From assembly GCF_015461805.1 (NCBI RefSeq), contig NZ_JACVZE010000007.1:124001-188000 (forward strand): a DNA stretch of 64,000 bases, given 5' to 3'. Of the stretch, positions 24,489 to 32,338 are shown piece by piece (within the stretch, counting starts at the first letter, position 1; every line of letters starts with the position of its first letter). The notes under the pieces were generated by a model that saw nothing but the letters and a program-made list of their open reading frames with translations, searched no databases and was not told where the DNA came from. Source of the DNA: Pseudomonas pisciculturae (GTDB lineage Bacteria > Pseudomonadota > Gammaproteobacteria > Pseudomonadales > Pseudomonadaceae). The position numbers and the translations under genes are program-made.

Positions 24489-25642
24489 AGGGCATTCCTG
24501 AGGGTTTGCAGGCATGCCACCTGCCGGCTGAAATCGGCGCTGGAAAGCCGTTTCGTCGGGAGTGGGCCGAGGGCCTGGCTGATGACATGAGAGGGTTGAT
24601 GGGTCAGGTGCTCAAGCGCCTGCCACTGCTGCGCGTTATCGAGGTGTTCAAAACCGGGATGGCGGCGTCGGGCTGCACGCAGGATGTCGCGCTGCAAGGC
24701 ATGCAGCAGTGTGCCCTGACCGTTATGGCGCAGCAGGAAATCGGCGCTCGCTTTCAAATGTTCCTGTAACTGCCTGCGGGCCTTGGGGGCCGGTGCCTGG
24801 ATCGGGCCTTGGCGCATGCCGACGTGCCAGAGAGCGAGACCGATCAAGGCAATGAGTGCTACCAAGGCCTGGGGGAAGTAGCGGATCAGCAGGGTGAGCA
24901 GATCATCCACGTCGCTGTTGAACAGCAAGGTTACCGCTGTGCCCTGGCCCAAATACCACAGCAGCCAGGCGTTGTCGTGTTTGCCGATATTGGCGTTTTT
25001 CCACAGGTCGCTGTCGGTGATAACCGTCACGCGACCGTTTCCGAGGTTGAGTTGCATCAGGTGGCTTGAGTTGGCGCTGTTGGCTGAAAATTGCGCCAGG
25101 TGCCTGGGGTCGGTGAGGTTGAAGTCGGTGTCGAAGCTGAAATAGGCCGGCGGGGTTTCATTGTCGACGTACAGCTTGGTGAGGTCCGGTGCTTTCTTTT
25201 TCCGCGCCGTTGCAGGATCGTCGGGCTCATCACTCAAGACCTGGTGGATATGCAGACGATCCAGCAGCAAATCGCCGCTTTTACCGGTTTCTTCATCCCA
25301 CAGTGCTTCGGCTACCAACAACAGATGGCCGCCTGCCTTGGCCCACTGCAGTAGTTGCTCGACTTGGCGAGGCGACATGTTGCTGCGTTCGCCCAGTAAT
25401 AAGAGGCTGTTGCCGCTTGGGGGCAGGGTAGTGAGTCGCTCAAGGCTACTGGCATGTTCTACGGTCAACCCTTGCTGGCTGAGGAATTGCTCGGCCGCCA
25501 GGTAGACATTCGCCACGGCTTGCGGGGAAGGGCCACGGTCGATCACTTCTTCATAGGGAATGGCTTTATGCCAGGCGTAGAAGGCACCCGCCCCCAACAG
25601 GCCTATCAACAGCAGGCCGACCCACAGTAACAGGCGGTTCAT
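24485..25642 (-). CDS. DUF4350 membrane protein
   Basis: The 385-residue protein has an N-terminal membrane helix (LLLWVGLLLIGLLGAGAFYA), a large external domain (about 30-260) with a GATase-like pattern NSLLLLGERSNMSP and KAGGHLLLVAEALWDEE, then a second helix (PQALVALIALIGLALWHVG, about 265-285) and a cytoplasmic tail. DUF4350 domains resemble glutamine-amidotransferase folds without the catalytic Cys. It overlaps genes on both sides by ATGA. ATG 25642 is chosen for that overlap over 25684. It is probably a sensor or scaffold in the complex; this is inferred. Confidence 0.85.
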   Translation of the reverse strand: MNRLLLWVGLLLIGLLGAGAFYAWHKAIPYEEVIDRGPSPQAVANVYLAAEQFLSQQGLTVEHASSLERLTTLPPSGNSLLLLGERSNMSPRQVEQLLQWAKAGGHLLLVAEALWDEETGKSGDLLLDRLHIHQVLSDEPDDPATARKKKAPDLTKLYVDNETPPAYFSFDTDFNLTDPRHLAQFSANSANSSHLMQLNLGNGRVTVITDSDLWKNANIGKHDNAWLLWYLGQGTAVTLLFNSDVDDLLTLLIRYFPQALVALIALIGLALWHVGMRQGPIQAPAPKARRQLQEHLKASADFLLRHNGQGTLLHALQRDILRAARRRHPGFEHLDNAQQWQALEHLTHQPSHVISQALGPLPTKRLSSADFSRQVACLQTLRNAL

Positions 25643-27156
25643 TGCGCGCTCCCCGAACTGAACAGAGCGCGCCAATCGCTGCATAGTTTTTGCTGGGCAG
25701 AAGCAGGGGGGAGGTGATGGCCATAGGCAAGATTTCGCCAGTGTCGGGTCAGCTCATCGCTGAAGGCCAGCAGTTGCGGTTGTTGCAACAGGTGAACACG
25801 GTCCAGGATCTGGCCTTCCGTGTCGGCGCTTTTAAGTGGCACGTTGAAGTCATGCAACAACTTGCTCAGCAGGCCGCGATACAGCAGGCCGAGGGCTTCC
25901 CGTGGCTGGGTAGGCCACAGTTGCTCGGCGAGTGCGGGGATATCGTCGGGAAAGGTTTCGGTGCCCAGTTCCAGCCCGAACAATTGTGTAGGCGCGGGCT
26001 TGGGCGTTTTTGGGGTGAGGGATGAACGGAGGCTGACAAAGGCGTGCAGCCAATCGCGGTAGCGCCAGACCAGCAACGCCAAGGCAACAACCAACAAACT
26101 CCACAAGAGCACTTCGAGGCCTTGGGCAACATGCTTGAAGGCGTTGCTGTCAAGGCTGTCGAGCACCGCTTGCAGCCAGGCTGGAAGTTTGCCGTCACGG
26201 TGCGCTTTGTTTGGAGCGGCCGGTTTTTCTTCGGCGAAGCGATAGCGGGTCACGGTCTCCGGATTTTTGAAAGGAGGCTTATCCAGCAATGATTTGATCG
26301 ATTCACCGGCACTCTGAGGGCTCAGGGGTTTGGCGTTATCGGCCATGGCGGGTGGGTGGAAAGAGAGCATTAGACCGACTACCAGCAGTAACACTGGCGC
26401 CACGCTGCTCAGGCGTTGGCGAAGGCGGCGGAAGACCAGTTCCAGATCCCAGGCCTCCAAAGCGGTACGGCGATTGAGATAGAGGCTGAACCCGCAGGCC
26501 ACATAGATAGGCTCCCAAAATATCAGGACCAGGGCGTAGAACGCATTGCTCAGGTGTTCCAGCCATAACCCTTCCGGGCTTGAAGCCAGTGCCAGGCGCT
26601 GCCAGTCCCAACCCAGTTCAACCTGCTGCGGGATAAAGAGATAAAACAGTGCCATGCAGCCGAACCACAGGCCGATCTCCAGATGCACGCCAATGAGGGT
26701 CAGCCAGCGGGCCCCACCGGCGTTACGTTGCAGCAGTACGCCGAGACGTTTTTGCCGCGCATCGCCATTTAGGCCTTCAAGCTGACTCACCGGCATGACA
26801 AAGCTGCGGCTCAGGCTCAGTCGCCGCCAAGTCAGGCTGGCCAGCAGTTGCCCCTTCAGTAGCCGTGGCCATTGGCGCACGGCCTGTTTGAGAGTGGGCG
26901 TTTCGCCAAACAAGGCTTTGGATAATATATAGAGAGGCAAGCGGTCGAACGCGGGTTTGAACCACCAGAACAGGAACATGGCCGTAGACGGATGTTTCCA
27001 TAGCAATGCGGTGAGCAGGACAAACACCGGCAAGGTCACCAATGCCCAACTGCTCATCAATAACAGGCGATGTTCCCGAGCCATTAATACCCCAAGGTCC
27101 ATGGCTTCCCAGGAGGTACGTGGACGGATCACTACGCTGGCATCACTCAGGCGCAT
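25639..27156 (-). CDS. DUF4129-containing polytopic membrane protein
   Basis: The 505-residue protein has about six to seven membrane helices in the N-terminal part (residues about 35-280), with FVLLTALLW, LFWWFKP, LWFGCMALFYLFIP and VLLLVVGLMLSF. A soluble, Pro/Lys-rich stretch follows, then another helix (EVLLWSLLVVALALLVW, about 355) and a C-terminal DUF4129 domain (about 420-500) with EALGLLYRGLLSKLLHDF and RHWRNLAYGHHLPP. The start at 27156 overlaps the spoIIM-like stop by 14 bases, consistent with coupling. DUF4129 commonly accompanies MoxR-DUF58 and transglutaminase proteins. Role unknown. Confidence 0.84.
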   Translation of the reverse strand: MRLSDASVVIRPRTSWEAMDLGVLMAREHRLLLMSSWALVTLPVFVLLTALLWKHPSTAMFLFWWFKPAFDRLPLYILSKALFGETPTLKQAVRQWPRLLKGQLLASLTWRRLSLSRSFVMPVSQLEGLNGDARQKRLGVLLQRNAGGARWLTLIGVHLEIGLWFGCMALFYLFIPQQVELGWDWQRLALASSPEGLWLEHLSNAFYALVLIFWEPIYVACGFSLYLNRRTALEAWDLELVFRRLRQRLSSVAPVLLLVVGLMLSFHPPAMADNAKPLSPQSAGESIKSLLDKPPFKNPETVTRYRFAEEKPAAPNKAHRDGKLPAWLQAVLDSLDSNAFKHVAQGLEVLLWSLLVVALALLVWRYRDWLHAFVSLRSSLTPKTPKPAPTQLFGLELGTETFPDDIPALAEQLWPTQPREALGLLYRGLLSKLLHDFNVPLKSADTEGQILDRVHLLQQPQLLAFSDELTRHWRNLAYGHHLPPASAQQKLCSDWRALFSSGSAQ

Positions 27157-28123
27157 GGCGAGTCCGTCCGGCAAGGGTCAGGTAGGCGGCCACCAACAAC
27201 CAAAGCACCGCGCCCACCAGGTATTTGATCCAGGGCGCGATCTGGGTGGTGGACGACCAGTAGGCCTCGATAAATGCTGCAATTAACAGAAATATCATGA
27301 CGCCGCATAGCATCTGCACGCTCTTGAGTGCGGCCAGCCGCAAGGATTCGCTACGCCTCAATTGCCCGGGTGCAATCAGCGCCCAGCCCAGTTGTAAACC
27401 TGCGGCACCGGCCAGGGCGATAGCGGTCAATTCGAAGGCGCCATGCCCGATAACGAACGACCAGAAGGTCTGGCCATAGCCGATTTCTGTCAGGTGCCCA
27501 GAAACCGCACCGATGATCAGGCCGTTGAAAATCAGGAAAAACACACTGCCCAGTCCAAACAGCAAGCCAGCGGCAAAGGTCTGAAAGGCGATGCCGATGT
27601 TGTGCATCACGTAGTAGCCAAACATCATCCAGTCTTCGCTCGATGCACGTTCGGCGGCACGGCCCAGGCGGCTCGCATTGGGGTCGTACATCCCCTGCAT
27701 CTCGGCCACCTGCTGAGCGCTGACGATGCTGTAGATGAGGTCGGGAAACAGGTAGACCAACAACGCTATGCCCACCAGGCTGCCAAAAAACAGCAGGCTG
27801 GCGATCAGCACGAACCGCCACTGTTCGCGCACCAGCCGAGGGAAGTCGGCCAGTATGAACCCCAGCACATTGGCTGCCAGTTGGCTGCGATGGCGGTACA
27901 TCTGTTGATGGCCACGCAGAGCCAGTTGTTGCAGTGGGTCTACCAGGTAACTGCTATAGCCGCGCTCTTGAGACAGGGCGAGGTGTTGGCACAGCCGTCG
28001 GTATTGATGAGGGAAATCGGCAACGTCACTGGCCTTGACCTTGCCTTGTTCCAACTGCGTGAGCTGATTGGCGAACGCTTGCCATTCGGGCTGGTGACGG
28101 CTTTCGAACAGGCTCTGTTTCAT
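27143..28123 (-). CDS. Stage II sporulation protein M family membrane protein
   Basis: The 326-residue protein has a soluble N-terminal third and about five to six membrane helices from residue 100 onward, including FVLIASLLFFGSLVGIALLVYLF and FQTFAAGLLFGLGSVFFLIFNGLIIGA, with GHGAFELTAIALAGAAGLQLGW, the SpoIIM-type signature (GxxELxAI). In Bacillus SpoIIM is part of the DMP peptidoglycan hydrolase machinery; Pseudomonas does not sporulate, so a different job is expected, possibly membrane-wall remodelling. The start at 28123 overlaps the RDD gene stop (ATGA). Confidence 0.86.
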   Translation of the reverse strand: MKQSLFESRHQPEWQAFANQLTQLEQGKVKASDVADFPHQYRRLCQHLALSQERGYSSYLVDPLQQLALRGHQQMYRHRSQLAANVLGFILADFPRLVREQWRFVLIASLLFFGSLVGIALLVYLFPDLIYSIVSAQQVAEMQGMYDPNASRLGRAAERASSEDWMMFGYYVMHNIGIAFQTFAAGLLFGLGSVFFLIFNGLIIGAVSGHLTEIGYGQTFWSFVIGHGAFELTAIALAGAAGLQLGWALIAPGQLRRSESLRLAALKSVQMLCGVMIFLLIAAFIEAYWSSTTQIAPWIKYLVGAVLWLLVAAYLTLAGRTRHAPE

Positions 28124-28812
28124 GTCGGCCCCAGTAGGCCACGGGCCACGCCATTGAGTTGCTCCGCGGCGCGGGCCGGAGAGACTTGCAACGGAGTCGC
28201 CAGGATCGAGGCCAGCTCGTGGACGCGCTCTGCGGACAATTCACCTTGGCGCTCCGCGAAGCCCAGGATAGCCCGTTGCTCGCTCAGCTCCAGTGCAAAG
28301 GGCAAGCGCAGGGCAGCAGCCTTGGGCACCTGGGGGCGCGCCAGTGGCTGTTCACGGTAGATCACCAGCGTACCAGCAGCCAGGTCGCCAAGGCGTTTGA
28401 AGTGAGGGTGTTGCAGGCAACTGATGGCGCCGAGAAAGTAGCCGAAGGGCAACATGTCCACGAAGCGCAGCAAATTGCGGATCAGCGATGCAGACCAGCC
28501 AATAGGCGTGCCGTCGTCTTGCACCACGCGCAGCCCCATGACCTGTTTGCCCGGCGAGCACCCCTGGTTGAGTACTTCGAACAGCACCATGTACCACCAG
28601 CTGACCAGGAACAACAACAGTGAGCCCAGGCCGATACCAATGTTGCCCAGTAACGCCAATGGCACCAGGAGCACTCCCATGACCACCCCGCGTACACCCA
28701 GGTCGAACGCAAAGGCCAGTGCGCGGGGCACCAGGCCAGCTGGGCGTAGGGGCAGGTCGATGCCCTCTGGCGTCTCGATCTGGTAGCGGGTATCCAATGG
28801 GGCTGATGGCAT
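28120..28812 (-). CDS. RDD-family membrane protein, first gene of operon
   Basis: The 230-residue protein has an RDD domain (about 20-150): RALAFAFDLGVRGVVM contains the Arg-Asp pattern in helix 1, followed by helices NIGIGLGSLLLFLVSWWYMVLF and the GCSPGKQVMGLRVVQDDG segment typical of the family. A soluble C-terminus follows. Some RDD proteins are Na+(K+)/H+ antiporters, but most have no known function. ATG 28812 has AAGGAT in front and is preferred over 28878. It is the promoter-proximal gene of the operon, whose likely promoter lies in the 28813-28979 gap shared with sbcB. Confidence 0.87.
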   Translation of the reverse strand: MPSAPLDTRYQIETPEGIDLPLRPAGLVPRALAFAFDLGVRGVVMGVLLVPLALLGNIGIGLGSLLLFLVSWWYMVLFEVLNQGCSPGKQVMGLRVVQDDGTPIGWSASLIRNLLRFVDMLPFGYFLGAISCLQHPHFKRLGDLAAGTLVIYREQPLARPQVPKAAALRLPFALELSEQRAILGFAERQGELSAERVHELASILATPLQVSPARAAEQLNGVARGLLGPT

Positions 28813-28979
28813 CGCGATCCTTGGCAGTGCAGAGCGGCTGGGAGACAGGGATGCTAGCAGTGTCGGCGATGGAAGCAACCATTCAAGATTTTGCTGGATG
28901 TTTGTACAGCTTATTTGGTGCTGGTCGCGGGGGCTGTCCAGCGCCTAGACTTTGTCGATCTTCAGTACAGGAATAGCCC

Positions 28980-30407
28980 GTGACCTCCATTTTCTGGTAC
29001 GACTATGAAACCACCGGCATCAATCCGCGCAATGATCGTCCCCTTCAGGTAGCGGGTATCCGTACGGATTTCGAGCTCAATGAAATCGGCCCGCCGGTCA
29101 ATCTCCATTGCCAACTCAGCGACGATATTCTGCCCCATCCGGCCGCCTGTGCGATTACCGGCATAACCCCGGATATATTGGCGGAAAAAGGCCTGGCCGA
29201 GGCCGACTTCATGACCCGGGTACACGCCGAACTGGCCGCCCCCGGTACTTGCGGCGCCGGCTACAACACCTTGCGTTTTGACGATGAAATGACGCGCTAC
29301 AGCCTGTATCGCAACTTTTTCGACCCCTACGCACGAGAGTGGCAGGGCGGTAACAGTCGCTGGGACTTGATCGATGTGGTCCGCACCGCCTATGCCCTGA
29401 GGCCGGCAGGTATCGAGTGGCCGCAACAGGATGGACGGGTGACGCTCAAGCTCGAACGCCTGACCGAAGCCAACGGCATCGACCATGGCCAGGCCCACGA
29501 TGCGCTGTCCGATGTACGCGCCACCATTGCGTTGGCGCGATTGATTCGTGAAAAACAACCTAAGTTGTACGACTGGCTATTCCAGCTGCGCAGCAAGCAA
29601 CGGGTGATGGATCAGGTGCGCTTGCTGCAACCGATGGTGCATATCTCCGGGCGCTTTTCGGCCGAGCGTCATTACCTGGGCGTAGTGCTGCCGCTGGCCT
29701 GGCACCCGCGCAACCGCAATGCGTTGATTGTCTGCGACCTGGGGCTCGACCCCCAAGGGCTGCTGGACACAGACGCAGCTACTTTGCGCCAACGTCTTTA
29801 TACCCGCCGCGATGACCTGGCTCCTGGCGAGTTGCCGGTACCCCTCAAATTGGTGCACATCAACCGCTGCCCGGTGGTTGCCCCATTGAACGTACTGCGG
29901 GCCGAAGATCGTGAGCGCCTGCAATTGGATATGGACAGTTATCAGGAGCGGGCACTGCGGCTAACCGACGCACAAGAACTTTGGCGCGATAAGTTGGCGG
30001 CTATTTACGCCGAAGAAGAATTTGCACCCACTACTGACCCGGAACAGCAGCTTTATGACGGTTTTATTGGTGACCGGGATAGGCGTTTATGCGAACAAGT
30101 CCGGGCAGCCGAGCCAGCGCAATTAGCGCGTCAGCAGTGGCCTTTTGATGATCATCGATTGCCTGAATTATTATTTCGCTACCGGGCGCGTAACTTCCCC
30201 GATACCTTGAACAGCGAGGAGCAACAACGCTGGAAACTGTTCTGCCAGCAGCGTTTGTCAAACCCGGAGTGGGGAGCACCGAATACCCTGGAGGCATTTA
30301 ATCAAGCGCGGCTGGAGTTGGCTATTAGTGCGACACCATTTCAGCTCGGGGTACTGGACCAGTGGCAGGAATATGCTGACTCTTTAGCGGCGCGTGTGAA
30401 TCTGTAG
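28980..30407 (+). CDS. sbcB: Exodeoxyribonuclease I
   Basis: The 475-residue enzyme degrades single-stranded DNA 3' to 5' in repair and recombination. The DnaQ-fold nuclease occupies about residues 1-180 with Exo I FWYDYETTGIN, Exo II GYNTLRFDDEM and Exo III HDALSDVRAT, supplying the metal-binding acidic residues. An SH3-like and a C-terminal domain follow, matching SbcB length. GTG 28980 is preceded by AGGAATAG. The gene is divergent from the RDD operon and convergent with mvaT, as in P. aeruginosa (PA4316/PA4315 by memory). Confidence 0.95.
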   Translation: MTSIFWYDYETTGINPRNDRPLQVAGIRTDFELNEIGPPVNLHCQLSDDILPHPAACAITGITPDILAEKGLAEADFMTRVHAELAAPGTCGAGYNTLRFDDEMTRYSLYRNFFDPYAREWQGGNSRWDLIDVVRTAYALRPAGIEWPQQDGRVTLKLERLTEANGIDHGQAHDALSDVRATIALARLIREKQPKLYDWLFQLRSKQRVMDQVRLLQPMVHISGRFSAERHYLGVVLPLAWHPRNRNALIVCDLGLDPQGLLDTDAATLRQRLYTRRDDLAPGELPVPLKLVHINRCPVVAPLNVLRAEDRERLQLDMDSYQERALRLTDAQELWRDKLAAIYAEEEFAPTTDPEQQLYDGFIGDRDRRLCEQVRAAEPAQLARQQWPFDDHRLPELLFRYRARNFPDTLNSEEQQRWKLFCQQRLSNPEWGAPNTLEAFNQARLELAISATPFQLGVLDQWQEYADSLAARVNL

Positions 30408-30434
30408 TCGTTTTTTTACACAGCCTGCGAGCAA

Positions 30435-30462
30435 TAAAAAACGCCAGCTAGCTGGCGTTTTT
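30435..30462. terminator. Bidirectional intrinsic terminator between sbcB and mvaT
   Basis: AAAACGCCAGCTAGCTGGCGTTTT is a perfect palindrome flanked by A and T tracts, placed between the converging genes sbcB and mvaT. Confidence 0.9.
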
Positions 30463-30496
30463 CAATGTCTCGCGTATCAGGCGAGCCCGGCAAGGC

Positions 30497-30871
30497 TTAG
30501 CCCAGCAGGGTAGCCCAGCCTTCAACCACGTCACCGCCCCACTTGGCTTTCCACTCTTTCAGAGTTTTGTGGTTGCCACCTTTGGTTTCAATCACTTCGC
30601 CGTTGTGCGGGTTTTTGTATTGTTTGACCTTGCGAGCACGCTTGGTACCGGTAGTTTTCACGGCGCCACGTGGTGCTTTAACTTTCGACTCAGGGTCCAG
30701 CAGCGCGATGATGTCACGCAGGGATTTGGAGTATTCACCCATCAGGGTGCGAAGCTTGCCTTCGAATTCGAGCTCGGTTTGCAGTTTGTCGTCTTGGGAC
30801 AGGTTCTTCAAACGGGCTTGCAGCTCTTTGATAGCTTCTTCGGTGGCACGGTATTCGTTGATCAGAGACAT
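30497..30871 (-). CDS. mvaT: H-NS-like global silencer MvaT
   Basis: The 124-residue protein matches MvaT in length and in both halves: an N-terminal coiled-coil oligomerisation domain (MSLINEYRATEEAIKELQ, residues 1-60) and a C-terminal AT-rich DNA-binding domain (GTKRARKVKQYKNPHNGEVI and GGNHKTLKEWKAKWG). It silences AT-rich and horizontally acquired genes, alone or with the paralogue MvaV. ATG 30871 starts the conserved MSLINEY; an upstream ATG at 30949 has no support. The gene next to sbcB and purU is in the mvaT position known in P. aeruginosa, so I prefer mvaT over mvaV. Confidence 0.93.
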   Translation of the reverse strand: MSLINEYRATEEAIKELQARLKNLSQDDKLQTELEFEGKLRTLMGEYSKSLRDIIALLDPESKVKAPRGAVKTTGTKRARKVKQYKNPHNGEVIETKGGNHKTLKEWKAKWGGDVVEGWATLLG

Positions 30872-31221
30872 GTGGACTACCTTATGTAGAGCGCTGATTG
30901 ACAGGGTAAGTGGCCCAATAATAGTCAGGCTGTTTGCCCAAGTAAACATTTAAGAGGGTATTTAGGTGAATTACATTGGATGTTTGTAGTCGCCCCTTGC
31001 AATCGAGTTAATTACTAGGTCGTATGCCTAAAAATAATCAGCCTCGAAATGCGAGTGCGCACTGAGCATGACGCAGTCAATTCATATTAAGGTGGTAAAC
31101 CCTTAGGTTATTAAGGGGAAAGCCCGAAGCAGGGTGCCAGAATAAGCGTTAACGAATAATGCAGTTTTTCTGCGCAATGGCTAGAATGGCGGCCTTTGCG
31201 AAGTTCTGGAGTCTCCCCCTA
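30872..31221. other. Intergenic region between mvaT and purU
   Basis: This 350-base gap is AT-richer than the genes around it and must hold the divergent mvaT and purU promoters. I see a small inverted repeat CCCTTA/TAAGGG at 31100-31117 and a possible -10 hexamer TAGAAT at 31182-31187 for purU. No RNA gene or known riboswitch could be recognised. Confidence 0.45.
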
Positions 31222-32070
31222 ATGCGCACTTTTCGGCTGGTGATTGCTTGCCCGGACCGGGTAGGTATCGTTGCCAAAGTCAGTAATTTTCTGGCGTCCC
31301 ACAACGGCTGGATCACCGAGGCGAGCCATCACTCGGACAATCTCAGCGGTTGGTTCTTCATGCGTCACGAGATTCGTGCAGATTCGCTGCCGTTCGGTCT
31401 CGACGCCTTTCGCGAGGCCTTTGCGCCGATCGCGGAAGAGTTTTCGATGACCTGGCACATCACCGACACCGAGCAGAAAAAACGCGTGGTGTTGATGGCC
31501 AGCCGTGAGTCCCATTGCCTGGCCGACTTGCTGCACCGCTGGCACAGCGACGAACTGGACTGCGAAATCGCCTGCGTAATCTCCAACCACGATGACCTGC
31601 GCAGCATGGTCGAGTGGCATGGCATTCCGTACTACCACGTGCCGGTCAACCCACAGGACAAGGAGCCGGCATTCGCTGAGGTGTCCCGCCTGGTCAAGCA
31701 GCATGAAGCCGACGTCGTGGTGCTGGCGCGCTACATGCAGATCCTGCCGCCGGAACTGTGCCGCGAATACGCTGGCAAGGTGATCAACATCCATCACAGC
31801 TTCCTGCCGTCATTTGTCGGTGCCAAGCCTTATCACCAGGCCTCCCTGCGTGGCGTGAAGTTGATCGGCGCGACCTGCCACTACGTCACCGAAGAACTGG
31901 ACGCCGGCCCGATCATCGAGCAGGACGTGGTACGCGTCAGCCACAGCGACAGCATTGAAGACATGGTGCGTTTTGGCCGTGACGTCGAGAAGATGGTGCT
32001 GGCCCGCGGCCTGCGTTACCACCTAGAAGATCGCGTGCTGGTGCACGGCAACAAGACGGTCGTGTTCTGA
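31222..32070 (+). CDS. purU: Formyltetrahydrofolate deformylase
   Basis: The 282-residue enzyme hydrolyses 10-formyltetrahydrofolate to formate and tetrahydrofolate, balancing one-carbon pools with glycine and purine synthesis. An N-terminal ACT domain (about 1-80, LVIACPDRVGIVAKVSNFL) is followed by the formyltransferase-like catalytic domain with VLARYMQILP, VINIHHSFLPSFVGAKPYHQA and the Asp in EELDAGPIIEQDV. ATG 31222 has GGAG 10 bases before it; an upstream ATG at 31159 would add an unconserved leader. A strong terminator follows. Pseudomonads carry several PurU paralogues, so paralogue number is left open. Confidence 0.94.
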   Translation: MRTFRLVIACPDRVGIVAKVSNFLASHNGWITEASHHSDNLSGWFFMRHEIRADSLPFGLDAFREAFAPIAEEFSMTWHITDTEQKKRVVLMASRESHCLADLLHRWHSDELDCEIACVISNHDDLRSMVEWHGIPYYHVPVNPQDKEPAFAEVSRLVKQHEADVVVLARYMQILPPELCREYAGKVINIHHSFLPSFVGAKPYHQASLRGVKLIGATCHYVTEELDAGPIIEQDVVRVSHSDSIEDMVRFGRDVEKMVLARGLRYHLEDRVLVHGNKTVVF

Positions 32071-32096
32071 TCAGCAGGTTGTGATTGAAGAAAGAA

Positions 32097-32132
32097 GGGC
32101 CTGGGCGTTAAATCGTCCCAGGCCCTTTTTCT
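32097..32132 (+). terminator. Intrinsic terminator of purU
   Basis: GGGCCTGGG pairs with CCCAGGCCC around an 11-base loop and is followed by TTTTTCTTT. Confidence 0.9.
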
Positions 32133-32156
32133 TTGCCTGTCATTGAGGATTGAGCG

Positions 32157-32327
32157 ATGAGCGACCCGTTGGATAAAGCCACATCCAAAGCCCCGGCGAC
32201 CCTGGGGGAGGGGTGTTTGAGTCGCTATGACCCGGATGACCTGGACGCAGACGACGGCACCGAGTTTCCGGGTGCCGCCGAGTTGTGGGAGCGTGAGCGG
32301 GGCAAGCCCGAACCCACGGACGACTAA
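32157..32327 (+). CDS. Small acidic hypothetical protein (56 residues)
   Basis: The reading frame encodes a 56-residue protein starting MSDPLDKATSKAPATLGEG, with an acidic middle RYDPDDLDADDGTEF and the end ERERGKPEPTDD. An AGGA ribosome site lies about 8 bases before the ATG. Codon use agrees with neighbouring genes and the protein looks soluble and partly disordered. No family is recognised. It sits immediately after the purU terminator and converges on the chemoreceptor gene with 11 bases between stops. Confidence 0.6.
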   Translation: MSDPLDKATSKAPATLGEGCLSRYDPDDLDADDGTEFPGAAELWERERGKPEPTDD

Positions 32328-32338
32328 ACACCCTGCAA

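Noticed and set aside
27143..28123. SpoIIM-like gene as evidence for sporulation genes by transfer
   Set aside because: The SpoIIM fold is widespread in non-sporulating bacteria and base composition agrees with neighbours.
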